64,000 nt of DNA from Phycisphaerales bacterium. Its GTDB lineage: Bacteria; Planctomycetota; Phycisphaerae; UBA1845. Shown here in pieces: positions 9,045 to 17,362 of the stretch. The notes under the pieces are model-generated. The model saw nothing but the letters and a program-made list of their open reading frames with translations, was not told the origin of the DNA and ran no database searches. The stretch lies in contig CP070691.1 in NCBI GenBank assembly GCA_020353195.1, forward strand, positions 3,655,665 through 3,719,664, written 5' to 3'. Positions within the stretch are counted from its first letter, which is position 1, and the number at the start of each line of letters is the position of its first letter. Made by a program: the position numbers and the translations under genes.

Positions 9045-9063
9045 GCCCGGACCCTGTGTCCGG
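9045..9063 (-). terminator. Possible hairpin terminator of the DUF2934 gene
   Basis: A seven-base arm CCCGGAC pairs with GTCCGGG across a short loop, just past the stop codon at 9068 on the minus strand. There is no following T-run, so intrinsic termination is doubtful. Confidence 0.3.
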
Positions 9064-9067
9064 GTCG

Positions 9068-9337
9068 TCAGCTCCGGAGTTCTCGCTCGGCTTGGAGCCA
9101 GTCGGATTCCGCGCTACCCGGGCGCCCGGCCCGCGCGAGGTAGATCTCATAAGCGCGAGCCTGAATCTGTGCGACCGTGGGTTCGGAGCTGCGCTTCCGC
9201 TTCGGCTTCACTTGCGGTTCCGCGACCGAGATGGTCGGCGCGGAAGCCGATTCCGCCCCGGAGTCGGCCGACGACGCACGCGTCACCTTTTCGGTGGAGC
9301 CGTAATTGGTGTTTCTCGTTTTCGACTGTTTGCCCAT
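9068..9337 (-). CDS. DUF2934 domain protein
   Basis: An 89-residue protein. Residues 1-53 are low-complexity and rich in Ser, Ala and Lys, with a basic patch KPKRKRS. Residues 54-89 match DUF2934, with IQARAYEIYLARAGRPGSAE then SDWLQAERELR. DUF2934 is a short helical module of unknown function that is common as a stand-alone small protein. The ATG at 9337 is supported by AGGAG nine to ten bases upstream and by a good minus-strand promoter whose predicted start lies about 40 bases before the gene. It appears to be a single-gene unit divergent from the sensor kinase. Confidence 0.88.
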   Translation of the reverse strand: MGKQSKTRNTNYGSTEKVTRASSADSGAESASAPTISVAEPQVKPKRKRSSEPTVAQIQARAYEIYLARAGRPGSAESDWLQAERELRS

Positions 9338-9384
9338 GTCTTCACACTCCTGAAACCCCGAGTGCGTGTTCGATGAAGGCACAG

Positions 9385-9413
9385 TATCTAACACTGAACG
9401 CCCAACTCGTCAA
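9385..9413 (-). promoter_or_regulatory. Sigma70-like promoter for the DUF2934 gene
   Basis: On the minus strand TTGACG (9413-9408) is separated by exactly 17 bases from TAGATA (9390-9385). The predicted start is near 9378, giving a leader of about 40 bases that carries the ribosome-binding site. Confidence 0.55.
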
Positions 9414-9734
9414 GGCTTCGCGCGGACGGCGCGCCGGGCGGCGATCTCGGCCGGAGGGGCGGAGCCCGGGTCGGCTCAGACCCGACTGGGATCGGGACGG
9501 GCGTAGCGGCCAGCCCCGTCCCGCGCTATGCGCACCGTCGTTGCCGAAGTCCGATTGCGCTGGGGCTTTAATCCCGGCGCGTCGCGAGCGGCGTTTGGCG
9601 GCGTTTTCATCGGCTGCGGATGTCCGGCCGGCTTGCAGGGGTAGGCGCAGCTACTGGGAACGTGCTAGAGTTCGGATGGTCTGGCGATCTCGACGGGAAA
9701 CCGCCCGCGGTAGAACCCACGTGCCGGGCGGGCT

Positions 9735-9800
9735 TTCGGGCCGGTCCTTTCAGGGAGTGGAAGAGCGGTTTGACCCGTCGAAAGGCGAAGGAGGCTCGTT
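9735..9800 (+). repeat. Dispersed intergenic repeat, copy A
   Basis: This segment contains GAGCGGTTTGACCCGTCGAA followed by AGGCGAAGGAGGCTC. An inverted relative at 25552-25618 reads GAGCGGCTTGACCCGCCGAA then AGGGGGAGAAGGCTC. Similarity extends over roughly 65 bases and does not look like a protein-coding frame. Confidence 0.5.
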
Positions 9801-9987
9801 CCTCACGTTTCTGCGACGGGCCGCGCCCCTGCACCGGCTACGCAGTTGTCCGGTGCAGCGGCGTTGATACCGGCGTCCGCCGTTATTCTGGTTTCTGTGA
9901 GGGCACTTCGTGGGTGTCTCCTGACGTCCGAGACTGAACGGGGTTGGACATGCAAGCGGCGGCACCTGCCGCCCGGGTGAGGCAATC

Positions 9988-11778
9988 ATGACCGTGACCA
10001 TGGTGTTGGTGGCGTCGCTTCTGCTGCAGTGCATCGCGGTGGTTCTGGCCCTGTGGCTGATCCGCATCACGGGCAGGTGGCCGGCGTGGAGCTTCATCGC
10101 TGCGGCGATTCTGCTGATGGCGGTCCGGGGAGGCATGTCCATGCATCGCTGGATATCCCGGGATCCGTCGCATCTGCTCGACGTGGCGTTCGAGGTGGAG
10201 TGCCTGGTCGGGTCGGCCTTGGTGGTTGCGGGGGTCGCCTCGATCATTCCTCTTTTTCGATCCATTGAGTGTTCGCGAGGCGAGTTGCGTGAGAGCACGG
10301 AGTTTTCTTCGAGTCTGTTGAGCAACGCTCCGAATCCCATCCTCGTGATCAATCCGGACAGCTCGATACGGTATGTGAATCCTGCGTTGGAACGGTTGAC
10401 CGGTTTCTCTTCCGGAGAGATCGTCGGGCGCAAGCCTCCGTACCCCTGGTGGCCGGAAGACGCGGCGCAGCGCATCAGGGGTGTATTCAAGACGGCGTTG
10501 CGAACGGGCGTGCAGAAACTCGAGGAGTCCTTTCAGAAGAAGAACGGCGGGCGATTCTGGGTTGAGATAACGTCTACCGCGGTCAGCCATGACGGGGCGT
10601 TCAGGTACTACGTCTCGAACTGGGTGGACGTTACCGAGCGCAAGCGGGCGGAGGAATCCCTGAAGTCGGAGCGGGACAAATTACAGTCGCTTATGGACGG
10701 ATTGGCCACTACGGGAATCGGGGTCGACGTTGTCGGTGCTGACTACCGCATCGTGAGCCAGAACGAGATTCTGAGACAGCGGTTCGGCGACACTGCGGGA
10801 AAGTTGTGTTACGAGACCTATATGAAGCGCAGTGAGCCTTGCGACTTCTGCCGCCTGGCGGAGGCGATACGAGATAGGAAGAGGCAGAAGGTTGAGGTCG
10901 TAGCGTCTGACGGAAGGGACTACGAGGTGTTCTCGGGTCCGTTTGGCAATCCGGACGGGACTGTTGACAAAGTGGCCGAGGTGGTCGTGGACATCACCGA
11001 GCGCAAGCAGGCGGAGAAGGAACTCGCCCGGTATCGCGACCACCTGGAGGAGCTCGTCGAGCAGCGGACCCGGGAGCTGGCAGACTCGCGCGAGCAAGTG
11101 CGGCAAGCGGAACGTCTGGCGTCCATCGGCACGCTGGCGGCCGGCGTCGCTCACGAGATCAACAATCCGGTGGGCGGAATCCTCATTGCGGCCCAGGGCG
11201 CCCTTGGTGAGATCGACGGACCGCAGGACCAAAGGTACATTGCGAGATGTCTGAACGAGATTGTCGAGGATGCGAAGCGGTGCAGCCGCATTGTCAAGAG
11301 CATTCTCGGATTCGCGCGGGAGGAGCCGACCGAGAAGTGGGCCAGCGACATCAACGCGGTCGTGATGCGGAGCATCGATCTGACCCGCGAGCTGGTTGAC
11401 AATCGGGGTGCCATGGTGACACTTGAACTGGGCGAGGGTGTGTCGGCCGTGCCTCTGAACCCGATCGAATTCGAGCAGGTACTGGTCAATCTGATCACGA
11501 ACGCGGTGGAGGCCGCCGGCGAAGGTGTGCGAGTGACCGTGCGGACTGAGCGGCGTGACGCCACAGCCCGGGTCACGGTGGCCGACGACGGCCCCGGAAT
11601 GCCGCCGGAGCGGTTGAAGCACGTTTTCGACCCGTTCTACACGACGCGCCAGCGAGCGGGGGGCACCGGTCTAGGCCTGAGCGTCGTTCATGGAATCATT
11701 CAGGCGCACGGCGGGAACATCGACGTGAAGAGTCAGCCGGGACTCGGAACGGTCTTTACCATCGACTTGCCGTGTTAG
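9988..11778 (+). CDS. PAS-domain sensor histidine kinase
   Basis: A 596-residue membrane-anchored sensor. Two or three N-terminal helices (residues 1-85) are followed by PAS 1 (about 105-220, NAPNPILVINPDSSIRYVNP) and PAS 2 (about 228-345). PAS 2 has a Cys cluster, LCYETYMKRSEPCDFC, known from some redox or heme-type PAS domains. After a coiled coil come the kinase boxes: H-box AAGVAHEINNP with His389, N-box NLITNAVEA, G1 DDGPGMP, FDPFYTT and G2 GTGLGLSVV. The H-box and HEINNP are typical of NtrB/AtoS-like kinases. GTGAGG lies just upstream of the ATG. The response-regulator gene follows 21 bases later, so they form one operon. The signal is unknown. Confidence 0.95.
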   Translation: MTVTMVLVASLLLQCIAVVLALWLIRITGRWPAWSFIAAAILLMAVRGGMSMHRWISRDPSHLLDVAFEVECLVGSALVVAGVASIIPLFRSIECSRGELRESTEFSSSLLSNAPNPILVINPDSSIRYVNPALERLTGFSSGEIVGRKPPYPWWPEDAAQRIRGVFKTALRTGVQKLEESFQKKNGGRFWVEITSTAVSHDGAFRYYVSNWVDVTERKRAEESLKSERDKLQSLMDGLATTGIGVDVVGADYRIVSQNEILRQRFGDTAGKLCYETYMKRSEPCDFCRLAEAIRDRKRQKVEVVASDGRDYEVFSGPFGNPDGTVDKVAEVVVDITERKQAEKELARYRDHLEELVEQRTRELADSREQVRQAERLASIGTLAAGVAHEINNPVGGILIAAQGALGEIDGPQDQRYIARCLNEIVEDAKRCSRIVKSILGFAREEPTEKWASDINAVVMRSIDLTRELVDNRGAMVTLELGEGVSAVPLNPIEFEQVLVNLITNAVEAAGEGVRVTVRTERRDATARVTVADDGPGMPPERLKHVFDPFYTTRQRAGGTGLGLSVVHGIIQAHGGNIDVKSQPGLGTVFTIDLPC

Positions 11779-11799
11779 CCGATGGGGGAGTGACAGGCG

Positions 11800-13047
11800 A
11801 TGCCAAAAGTCCTTGTTGTTGACGACGAACCGCGGTACCGGGACCACATCAGCCGAGCATTGTCACTTGACGGGCACGATGTTCAGACGGCGGCGAGCGG
11901 GCGTACCGGGATTTGTGTCGGCAGCCGGTTTCGTCCGGAAGTTCTGGTAGCCGACTGGATGCTCCAGAACCACGTGCACGGGCTTCACGTCTCTGAAGTG
12001 CTGCGGACCGTTGTGCCCGAGCTTCGGACCATTCTGATCACCGGTTTCGCGTCACAGGACGTGAAGAGCGCCGCCGGCCGCCAGCGCGTGTCGAAGTTCT
12101 TCGAGAAACCGTTTGAACTGGCCGATCTTCGGGCGGCCGTCTCCGAGGTCGCGACCGCTGCGCCCGTGTCCGGCAGGCCGGTGCCGTTGGCCGTCGCCGA
12201 GGTCGACCGGGACGGTTCCATCACGTTTGCGAACCGCGCGGCGCGGGAGCTGTTCGCCACGACCGACGCGGGCGGCGGCGCGGGAGATCTCAGTGAGCTA
12301 TTCGACATGCCTGTGGCCGAGCTGATCACAGCGTCTTCCCGGCGGTGGGTGGGCGTTTCGCCACGTCTCGCGGCGCGCACGGTGTGGCACGTTCGCTCGA
12401 AGGAATGTGTTGAGGGACGCGCGTGGCTCGTTGTCATCGTCCCTGACGACGAGGCGTATCTCCGGGAGCACTCGGTTGTTCGCATGCTGCTCGGTCTGGA
12501 GCCGTCAGGTCGCGTCCGATGGCCGCTGAAAGGACGTGTACTGGTCGTTGACACCGAAGAGCTGGTTCGCCGCGCCCTGGCCGCGCAGATCGAATACGCC
12601 GGCGGAGTCTGCCATGCCGCGGAGGGCACGGACACCGCGCTTCAGACGTTCGAGCGTGATTCGGGCATCGAGGTGGTTGTCCTGGACCATGACCTGCCGG
12701 GCCGAGACGCGCAGACCCTCGTCAGGCGCCTTCGTGCCATCCGGGCGTACGTGCGCATCATCGGCACCAGCGCTCACGACCGCTCGAGCGACTTCGAGCG
12801 TATGGGAGTGAAGGAGTTCCTGCTCAAGCCCTGGACGGTCCAGGATCTGATCAATCTCCTGCTGGATCGCATCGGCCACTGCATCATGTGTGGGCTTCTG
12901 CTTCCCCTGCGACGACCGAAACCGGGCGAGGAGCCCGGGCACTGGGTATGCGCTTTCTGCGGCTGTCGCTACTCGGCCCTCTTCGACAACGGTTTCTCCG
13001 AGGATGTGATCCGGAACGCCCGACCCGCCCCGAGCACACAAACGTGA
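11800..13047 (+). CDS. Double-receiver response regulator, REC-PAS-REC-zinc ribbon
   Basis: A 415-residue protein without a DNA-binding domain. REC 1 (residues 1-120) has the acidic pocket Asp8/Asp9, acceptor Asp52 in VLVADWML, and FFEKPF. Residues about 120-235 look PAS-like, with LAVAEVDRDGSITFANRAA. REC 2 (about 245-360) has acceptor Asp296 in VVLDHDLPG and FLLKPW, but its first acidic pair is reduced to DT. The tail carries two cysteine pairs, CIMCG and CAFCGC, about 30 residues apart, resembling a zinc ribbon. GGGGGAG upstream gives a good ribosome-binding site. It is surely the partner of the adjacent kinase. Output may be through protein contact, which is inference. Confidence 0.9.
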   Translation: MPKVLVVDDEPRYRDHISRALSLDGHDVQTAASGRTGICVGSRFRPEVLVADWMLQNHVHGLHVSEVLRTVVPELRTILITGFASQDVKSAAGRQRVSKFFEKPFELADLRAAVSEVATAAPVSGRPVPLAVAEVDRDGSITFANRAARELFATTDAGGGAGDLSELFDMPVAELITASSRRWVGVSPRLAARTVWHVRSKECVEGRAWLVVIVPDDEAYLREHSVVRMLLGLEPSGRVRWPLKGRVLVVDTEELVRRALAAQIEYAGGVCHAAEGTDTALQTFERDSGIEVVVLDHDLPGRDAQTLVRRLRAIRAYVRIIGTSAHDRSSDFERMGVKEFLLKPWTVQDLINLLLDRIGHCIMCGLLLPLRRPKPGEEPGHWVCAFCGCRYSALFDNGFSEDVIRNARPAPSTQT

Positions 13048-13090
13048 CCCCCGTCATGAGGGCTGCTCGACCTGGCGAACCCGTTGTCGG

Positions 13091-13111
13091 CGCCGGTGCA
13101 AGCGACCGGCG
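13091..13111. terminator. Hairpin between convergent genes
   Basis: CGCCGGT (13091-13097) and ACCGGCG (13105-13111) form a perfect seven-base stem around a seven-base loop, midway between the response-regulator stop and the thrC stop. The T-run is weak, so a bidirectional terminator is plausible but not certain. Confidence 0.4.
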
Positions 13112-13123
13112 GTCTTATGGTCT

Positions 13124-14569
13124 TCAGTTCCGCGGTCCCTGCGCCTCTTCCGGCGCGAGTTCGCCGATGGCTTTGCAGATGGCGGCCAGGTCATCGGCGA
13201 CCTCGACGGGGTGATTCGACCGTTTGCCCGTGGGTGGCACCGGATCGGGCCACTTGGCCGCTTTGACGTCGATACCCGTGTGGTACTTGACCGTCGCGTC
13301 GGGGTCTTTCAGGCTGTGACCCGTCAGCACGCACACCACCCGCTCACTCTTCGAGATGACGCCCTCGTCCAACAGCAGGTGTAGCCCTGCGACCGAAGCG
13401 GCCGAGGCCGGCTCGCACGAGTAGCCGTATCGACCCACCATGGCTTTGTGGTCCAGGATCGTCTCGTCGTCGATCTGGCGGACCACGCCATCCATGACGT
13501 CGAGGGCCCGCAGGGCCTTCGTGAGGTTGACGGGTCGCCCGATCTCGATCGCGCTGGCGACCGTCCGGGCCCGCTGGCCGGTTTCGTCCATCCGGCGGTA
13601 GTGATCGGCGATGGCGTCGTGGTCGACTCGGCCGGCGTTCCAGCAGAGTCCGCGCTCATTGACCATGTCGTACAGCGTGTTGGCCCCGCTCGCGTTGATG
13701 ATGGCCAAGCGGGGAACGCGGTCGACGAGGCCAAGATGGTGCAGCTCCAGGAACGCTTTGCCGAACGCGCTGCTGTTGCCGAGGTTGCCTCCGGGAGCGA
13801 TGATCCAGTCCGGCACCTGCCAGTCGAGCCCTTCGAGAACGCGATACATGATGGTCTTCTGCCCCTCGAGGCGGAACGGGTTGAGCGAGTTGAGCAGATA
13901 GATGCCCAGCTTGTCGGACATCTCGAGGACGCGGCGCATGCAGGCGTCGAAGTCACCGTCGATCTGCAGCGTCAACGCGCCGTGATCGAGAGTCTGCGAC
14001 AGCTTGCCGAAGGCGATCTTCCCGCTGCCTACGAAGACGATTCCCTGCACGGAGGGTTCACCGGCGGGCGCGGCCATGGACGCGAACATCGCCATCGACG
14101 CGCTGGTGTTGCCGGTCGACGCGCACGCCACGCGCCGACGACCGAGTCTCCGGGCCATCGTGAAACCGGCGGCCATCCCGTTGTCCTTGAAGCTGCCTGA
14201 CGGGTTGAAACCCTCGTATTGCAGGAACAGGGAGCCCGGCTTCATGTTCAGATCGAGACCCAGTCGGTCGGCCTGCTGGAGGGTCGTTCGCCCTTCGCCG
14301 ACGGTGACGATGTCTTCAAGGCGGGCGAACGGCAGCAGCTCGCGGAAGCGCCAGACGCCGCTGTAGTCGGCCCGGCCGACGAGGTCCCGCCCCGCCGTGC
14401 CCCACCGCTGTTCGAAGAACGCGAGCGACCCGGGCACGTTCACCTTGTCCCAATCGTAAACCACATCGAGCAGGCTGCCGCAGCGTCGACACGCGAACAG
14501 GACGTCGTCGACGGCGTAGTCGGCCCGGCAATCGGCGTTGATGCACTGCTGATAGACGTGATCTTCCAT
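13124..14569 (-). CDS. thrC: Threonine synthase
   Basis: Converts O-phosphohomoserine to threonine, PLP-dependent and cytosolic. The 481-residue protein has an N-terminal zinc-ribbon-like segment with Cys9, Cys14, Cys27 and Cys30. The PLP lysine is Lys128 in FNPSGSFKDNG, with STGNTSASMA and APGGNLGNSSA loops for phosphate binding. The C-terminal ribbon on the first segment is typical of the long, ribbon-bearing threonine synthases. The ATG at 14569 is used because a start further upstream would run into the sulfatase end. No strong ribosome-binding site was seen. Its first eighteen codons are duplicated as a separate ORF at 15995-16078, upstream of the sulfatase-like gene. Confidence 0.95.
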   Translation of the reverse strand: MEDHVYQQCINADCRADYAVDDVLFACRRCGSLLDVVYDWDKVNVPGSLAFFEQRWGTAGRDLVGRADYSGVWRFRELLPFARLEDIVTVGEGRTTLQQADRLGLDLNMKPGSLFLQYEGFNPSGSFKDNGMAAGFTMARRLGRRRVACASTGNTSASMAMFASMAAPAGEPSVQGIVFVGSGKIAFGKLSQTLDHGALTLQIDGDFDACMRRVLEMSDKLGIYLLNSLNPFRLEGQKTIMYRVLEGLDWQVPDWIIAPGGNLGNSSAFGKAFLELHHLGLVDRVPRLAIINASGANTLYDMVNERGLCWNAGRVDHDAIADHYRRMDETGQRARTVASAIEIGRPVNLTKALRALDVMDGVVRQIDDETILDHKAMVGRYGYSCEPASAASVAGLHLLLDEGVISKSERVVCVLTGHSLKDPDATVKYHTGIDVKAAKWPDPVPPTGKRSNHPVEVADDLAAICKAIGELAPEEAQGPRN

Positions 14570-14606
14570 CGCCACACTGTACGCCCGGGGCCACGGCCCT
14601 GTCCAC

Positions 14607-15995
14607 CTACGGGACATATCCGAGTGACCGCAGCCTGTCCAACTCCTCCGGTGTCAGTTCAACGGGTACCGGCTCATGGCGAGGATCGGCTCCCATGCTC
14701 TGGCGGGCGGTCTCGAGATCCCGGGTCATACGGGCGACCCGCTGCGGATCGGCGCGACTCAGATCGTTTCTCTCGAACGGATCGTTGCGCAGGTCAAAGA
14801 GCAAGGCACCGCCGTCCGCCGGCAGGACCAGCTTGTGTCCGTCCTGCAGCCAGCCCCGGTGCGGTGGTCCCCAGTGGTTTCCCTCGAAGGCGATCGGGCG
14901 CTGCGCGACCTCGCCGCCGTCCATCAGCTCGACCAGGGTTCGGCCGGCGAAGCCCGGGTCGGTGCTGATCCCCGCCAGGTCGCACAGCGTCGGCGCCAGG
15001 TCCACGTGCGCGACGGTCGCTTCAATGGTCCCCGCGTCGAATCGTCCGGGGAAGCGGATGATCAGCGGAACGCGAACGAGCTCGTCATAGAGGGTATGTC
15101 CGTGTTCGAATCCGTCATGGTCGAGGAACTCCTCGCCGTGGTCAGCCGTGAGAACGACGACGGTCGAATCCGCGAGCCCCATCGTACGCAGGCCGGTGAG
15201 CAGCCGGCCCACTTCGCTGTCGGTGTAGGCGACTTCGCCGTCGTACAGCTTCTCCGCCCGTTTGATCGACGCGCGGGTGAAGGTCGTCTTCCCCTGACGG
15301 TAGCCGCCGATCTGCCGTCGGGTCCCGAACACCCAACTCGAATCCCGGCGGTCCCGGGGGTCGGCGAATTTGTCACGGAACGGTTGCGGGGGAGCGTACA
15401 CGAGATGAGGGTCGAAGTAGTGGACCAGCAGAAAAAACGGGCGGTCGCGCGGCGCCCTGAGCCACGCCAGGGCCGCGTTCGTCGTCCGTCCGGCCGAACG
15501 CATCTGAACATTGCTGGGATACACTTCGAAGTCGACGTGATCGAAGCCCCGCGTCAGTCCGAACGGGCCGGTGAGAAACTCGACATTGACCACCGAGGCG
15601 GTGGCGTAGCCTTCATCGCGAAAGCACTCCGCCAGCGTCCGTACCCAGGGACGAAGTCGGGTGAACTTACCGGCTTGCCCGCCCGCACCGTGGTGCAACG
15701 GGTCCAACGACGTCAGCATCGAGGCCAACGACGGCAGCGTCCACGGTGAATGAGCATACGCCCGCTCGAACCGCACCCCGTCGGCAGCCAGAGCATCGAT
15801 GCGGGGCGTCGCGCCCAAATTGCTTCCGTAGCACCCCAGCTTGTCGCTGCGCAGGGTGTCCACGACGATCAGCAGGATGTCCGGGCCATCCGCCGGCTCG
15901 GGCTTCGCCGGCTCCCGCGAACAGCCCGCGAGCTGCGCGGCGACAAAGCCGATGATCGTCAGAACGAAAGTGCATGTGCGAGCGCATCCGGGCAT
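14607..15995 (-). CDS. Sulfatase-fold lipoprotein (alkaline phosphatase superfamily)
   Basis: A 462-residue secreted protein with a lipobox QLAGC (Cys25), so it is probably anchored in a periplasmic membrane. The fold is the sulfatase/alkaline phosphatase type: DILLIVVDTLRSDKLGCYG carries the metal-binding Asp pair and VVLTADHGEEFLDH the distal metal ligands. It ends with the LRSLGY motif seen on many family members. The nucleophile segment reads SPWTLPSLASMLT. Aligned with C/S-x-P-x-R sulfatases, the nucleophile position is Thr and the Arg is Leu, so formylglycine chemistry is unlikely. GGGAGG lies six bases before the ATG. It ends 37 bases before thrC, probably in one unit. Confidence 0.88.
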   Translation of the reverse strand: MPGCARTCTFVLTIIGFVAAQLAGCSREPAKPEPADGPDILLIVVDTLRSDKLGCYGSNLGATPRIDALAADGVRFERAYAHSPWTLPSLASMLTSLDPLHHGAGGQAGKFTRLRPWVRTLAECFRDEGYATASVVNVEFLTGPFGLTRGFDHVDFEVYPSNVQMRSAGRTTNAALAWLRAPRDRPFFLLVHYFDPHLVYAPPQPFRDKFADPRDRRDSSWVFGTRRQIGGYRQGKTTFTRASIKRAEKLYDGEVAYTDSEVGRLLTGLRTMGLADSTVVVLTADHGEEFLDHDGFEHGHTLYDELVRVPLIIRFPGRFDAGTIEATVAHVDLAPTLCDLAGISTDPGFAGRTLVELMDGGEVAQRPIAFEGNHWGPPHRGWLQDGHKLVLPADGGALLFDLRNDPFERNDLSRADPQRVARMTRDLETARQSMGADPRHEPVPVELTPEELDRLRSLGYVP

Positions 15996-16078
15996 CAACA
16001 GCCTCCCGACCGCAGGAATGTTCCGTAATCGGCGCGGCAACCGGCAGTGATGCACTGCTGGCCGGCAGGGTCGGTCAT
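15995..16078 (-). pseudogene. 27-codon ORF duplicating the start of thrC
   Basis: This short frame encodes MTDPAGQQCITAGCRADY and nine more residues, ending in Cys27. The thrC product starts MEDHVYQQCINADCRADY. From the QQC the two match at 11 of 12 or 13 comparable positions, with about five mismatches in 37 bases. Three ribbon cysteines (9, 14, 27) fall at identical positions, and then the frame stops. Its TGA overlaps the ATG of the sulfatase-like gene by one base (TGATG), and the downstream gene's ribosome-binding site lies inside it. It could be a remnant of a lost thrC copy or a working leader peptide. Confidence 0.65.
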
Positions 16079-16336
16079 GAACGTCACTGTAAGGTGATCG
16101 CCCCGGTTATGTCCATATGCAAGTGCGCGATTCCGCTCCGGCGCGCCGGCATCGGGGCGGGCCTTCGAGCCTGTTGTCTGACCGGCTGGAACGCCCGTGC
16201 CACATTCTGGTGGGGACCCTCAGATCCGGTAAAGTCCTGCCGCCGATCTTCCGAAACAGTATAGACGCAGGTGGCTGTCGGCACCCGGACGTGGGCCGGG
16301 CGCCGCGCATGCAACCGTCGGCGAAGAGGGCGAAAC

Positions 16337-17236
16337 GTGTCCGATCTTCCCTATCCCATGTCCTCCCACGAATCCAGCGCGACGCGGTCGATCGGCGACG
16401 GGCTTCTGAGCGTGCTCGAGAGTATGGCCGGTCACCTGACCGACCTGGAACAGAAGAGTCGCGAACTGACGGCGAACTATCAACACCTCGACGAGCAGAT
16501 TCATCTTGCCAGCCAGATCCAGCGGGCGTTGTTGCCGGACGCGGGGCACGGGCCTCGGGGCGCGCGCGTGAGCACGCTCTATCGCCCCGTGGACCGCGTC
16601 AGCGGCGATATCTACGACATCGTCCGCCTGGACGAGACGAACGTGGGCATCTCGCTTGCCGATGCCGCCGGTCACGGCGTGCCCGCCGCCTTGCTGACCG
16701 TGTTCATCAAACGGGTCTTCAAGGGCAAGGAGATCCACGCCGGATCCTATCGGATCGTGCCGCCGGACGAGATTCTCAACCGGTTGAATCGGGAACTGAA
16801 CGAAACCCGCCTCAAGCACTGCCCCTACGTCACCGCCCTGCACGCCGTGTACAGCGAGCACCTGCGCCGCCTGACCTTCGCCCGCGGAGGTACGCCCTAT
16901 CCGGTGTTGATCCCCGCCGGCGGGGCGCCCCGGCAACTGATCAGCCGCGGCGGGCTGATCGGCGCATTCGACGGCGGTGACTTCGAGTGTGTCGACGTCG
17001 ACCTGCACCCCGGGGATCGAATCCTGTTCTTCACCGACGGACTGACCGCGCTGCTGTGTGGATCGGACGGCGCCGCCCCCGGAGACGACATCACGCGGAT
17101 TCCCTGGTTCGCCGAGTTCGCTCAGTACCCGTTCGAGACCTTCCTCACCCGGATCGACCGCCTGATTGATGAGACACCGCCCGGTGCCTGGCACGGCGAC
17201 GACATCACCGTTGTGGCCATGGAAGTCGAAAACTGA
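16337..17236 (+). CDS. SpoIIE/RsbU-type PP2C serine phosphatase
   Basis: A 299-residue protein. Residues 1-70 form a helical, probably coiled-coil segment (LEQKSRELTANYQHLDEQIHLASQIQ). They lead into a PPM phosphatase domain with VSGDIYDIVRL, SLADAAGHGVPAALL, RILFFTDGLTAL and HGDDITVVAME, which supply the metal-binding aspartates. Such proteins usually dephosphorylate an anti-sigma antagonist in partner-switching pathways. No partner kinase or STAS protein is encoded nearby. The GTG at 16337 has GAAGAGGG about seven bases upstream, and the first ATG is 21 bases further on. It is divergent from the sulfatase-like gene and convergent with gmhA. Confidence 0.9.
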   Translation: MSDLPYPMSSHESSATRSIGDGLLSVLESMAGHLTDLEQKSRELTANYQHLDEQIHLASQIQRALLPDAGHGPRGARVSTLYRPVDRVSGDIYDIVRLDETNVGISLADAAGHGVPAALLTVFIKRVFKGKEIHAGSYRIVPPDEILNRLNRELNETRLKHCPYVTALHAVYSEHLRRLTFARGGTPYPVLIPAGGAPRQLISRGGLIGAFDGGDFECVDVDLHPGDRILFFTDGLTALLCGSDGAAPGDDITRIPWFAEFAQYPFETFLTRIDRLIDETPPGAWHGDDITVVAMEVEN

Positions 17237-17362
17237 CAATGCAGATGTGAGAACGGCCGAGCGCAGGTCAGGCGATCGTCAACGCCTCAACGCGAAGCCG
17301 GGTCCGGCGTTTTGTGTGTTCGCCATTTCTACTAGCCGGTTTCCCGGCGTTTCAGCGCTTTG

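Larger units (their letters stand above)
8692..9067. other. Gene-free interval with tandem repeat and hairpins
   Basis: No gene is supportable in these 376 bases. It holds the 21-bp tandem repeat at 8894-8935, a hairpin GGCTGCCGTCAACGGCAGCC at 8963-8982, and a hairpin close to the end of the DUF2934 gene at 9045-9063. Confidence 0.45.
9338..9987. other. Divergent intergenic region with one dispersed repeat
   Basis: These 650 bases between the DUF2934 gene and the sensor kinase hold the promoter at 9385-9413 and a dispersed repeat at about 9735-9800. Open frames here have no recognisable protein features. Confidence 0.5.
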
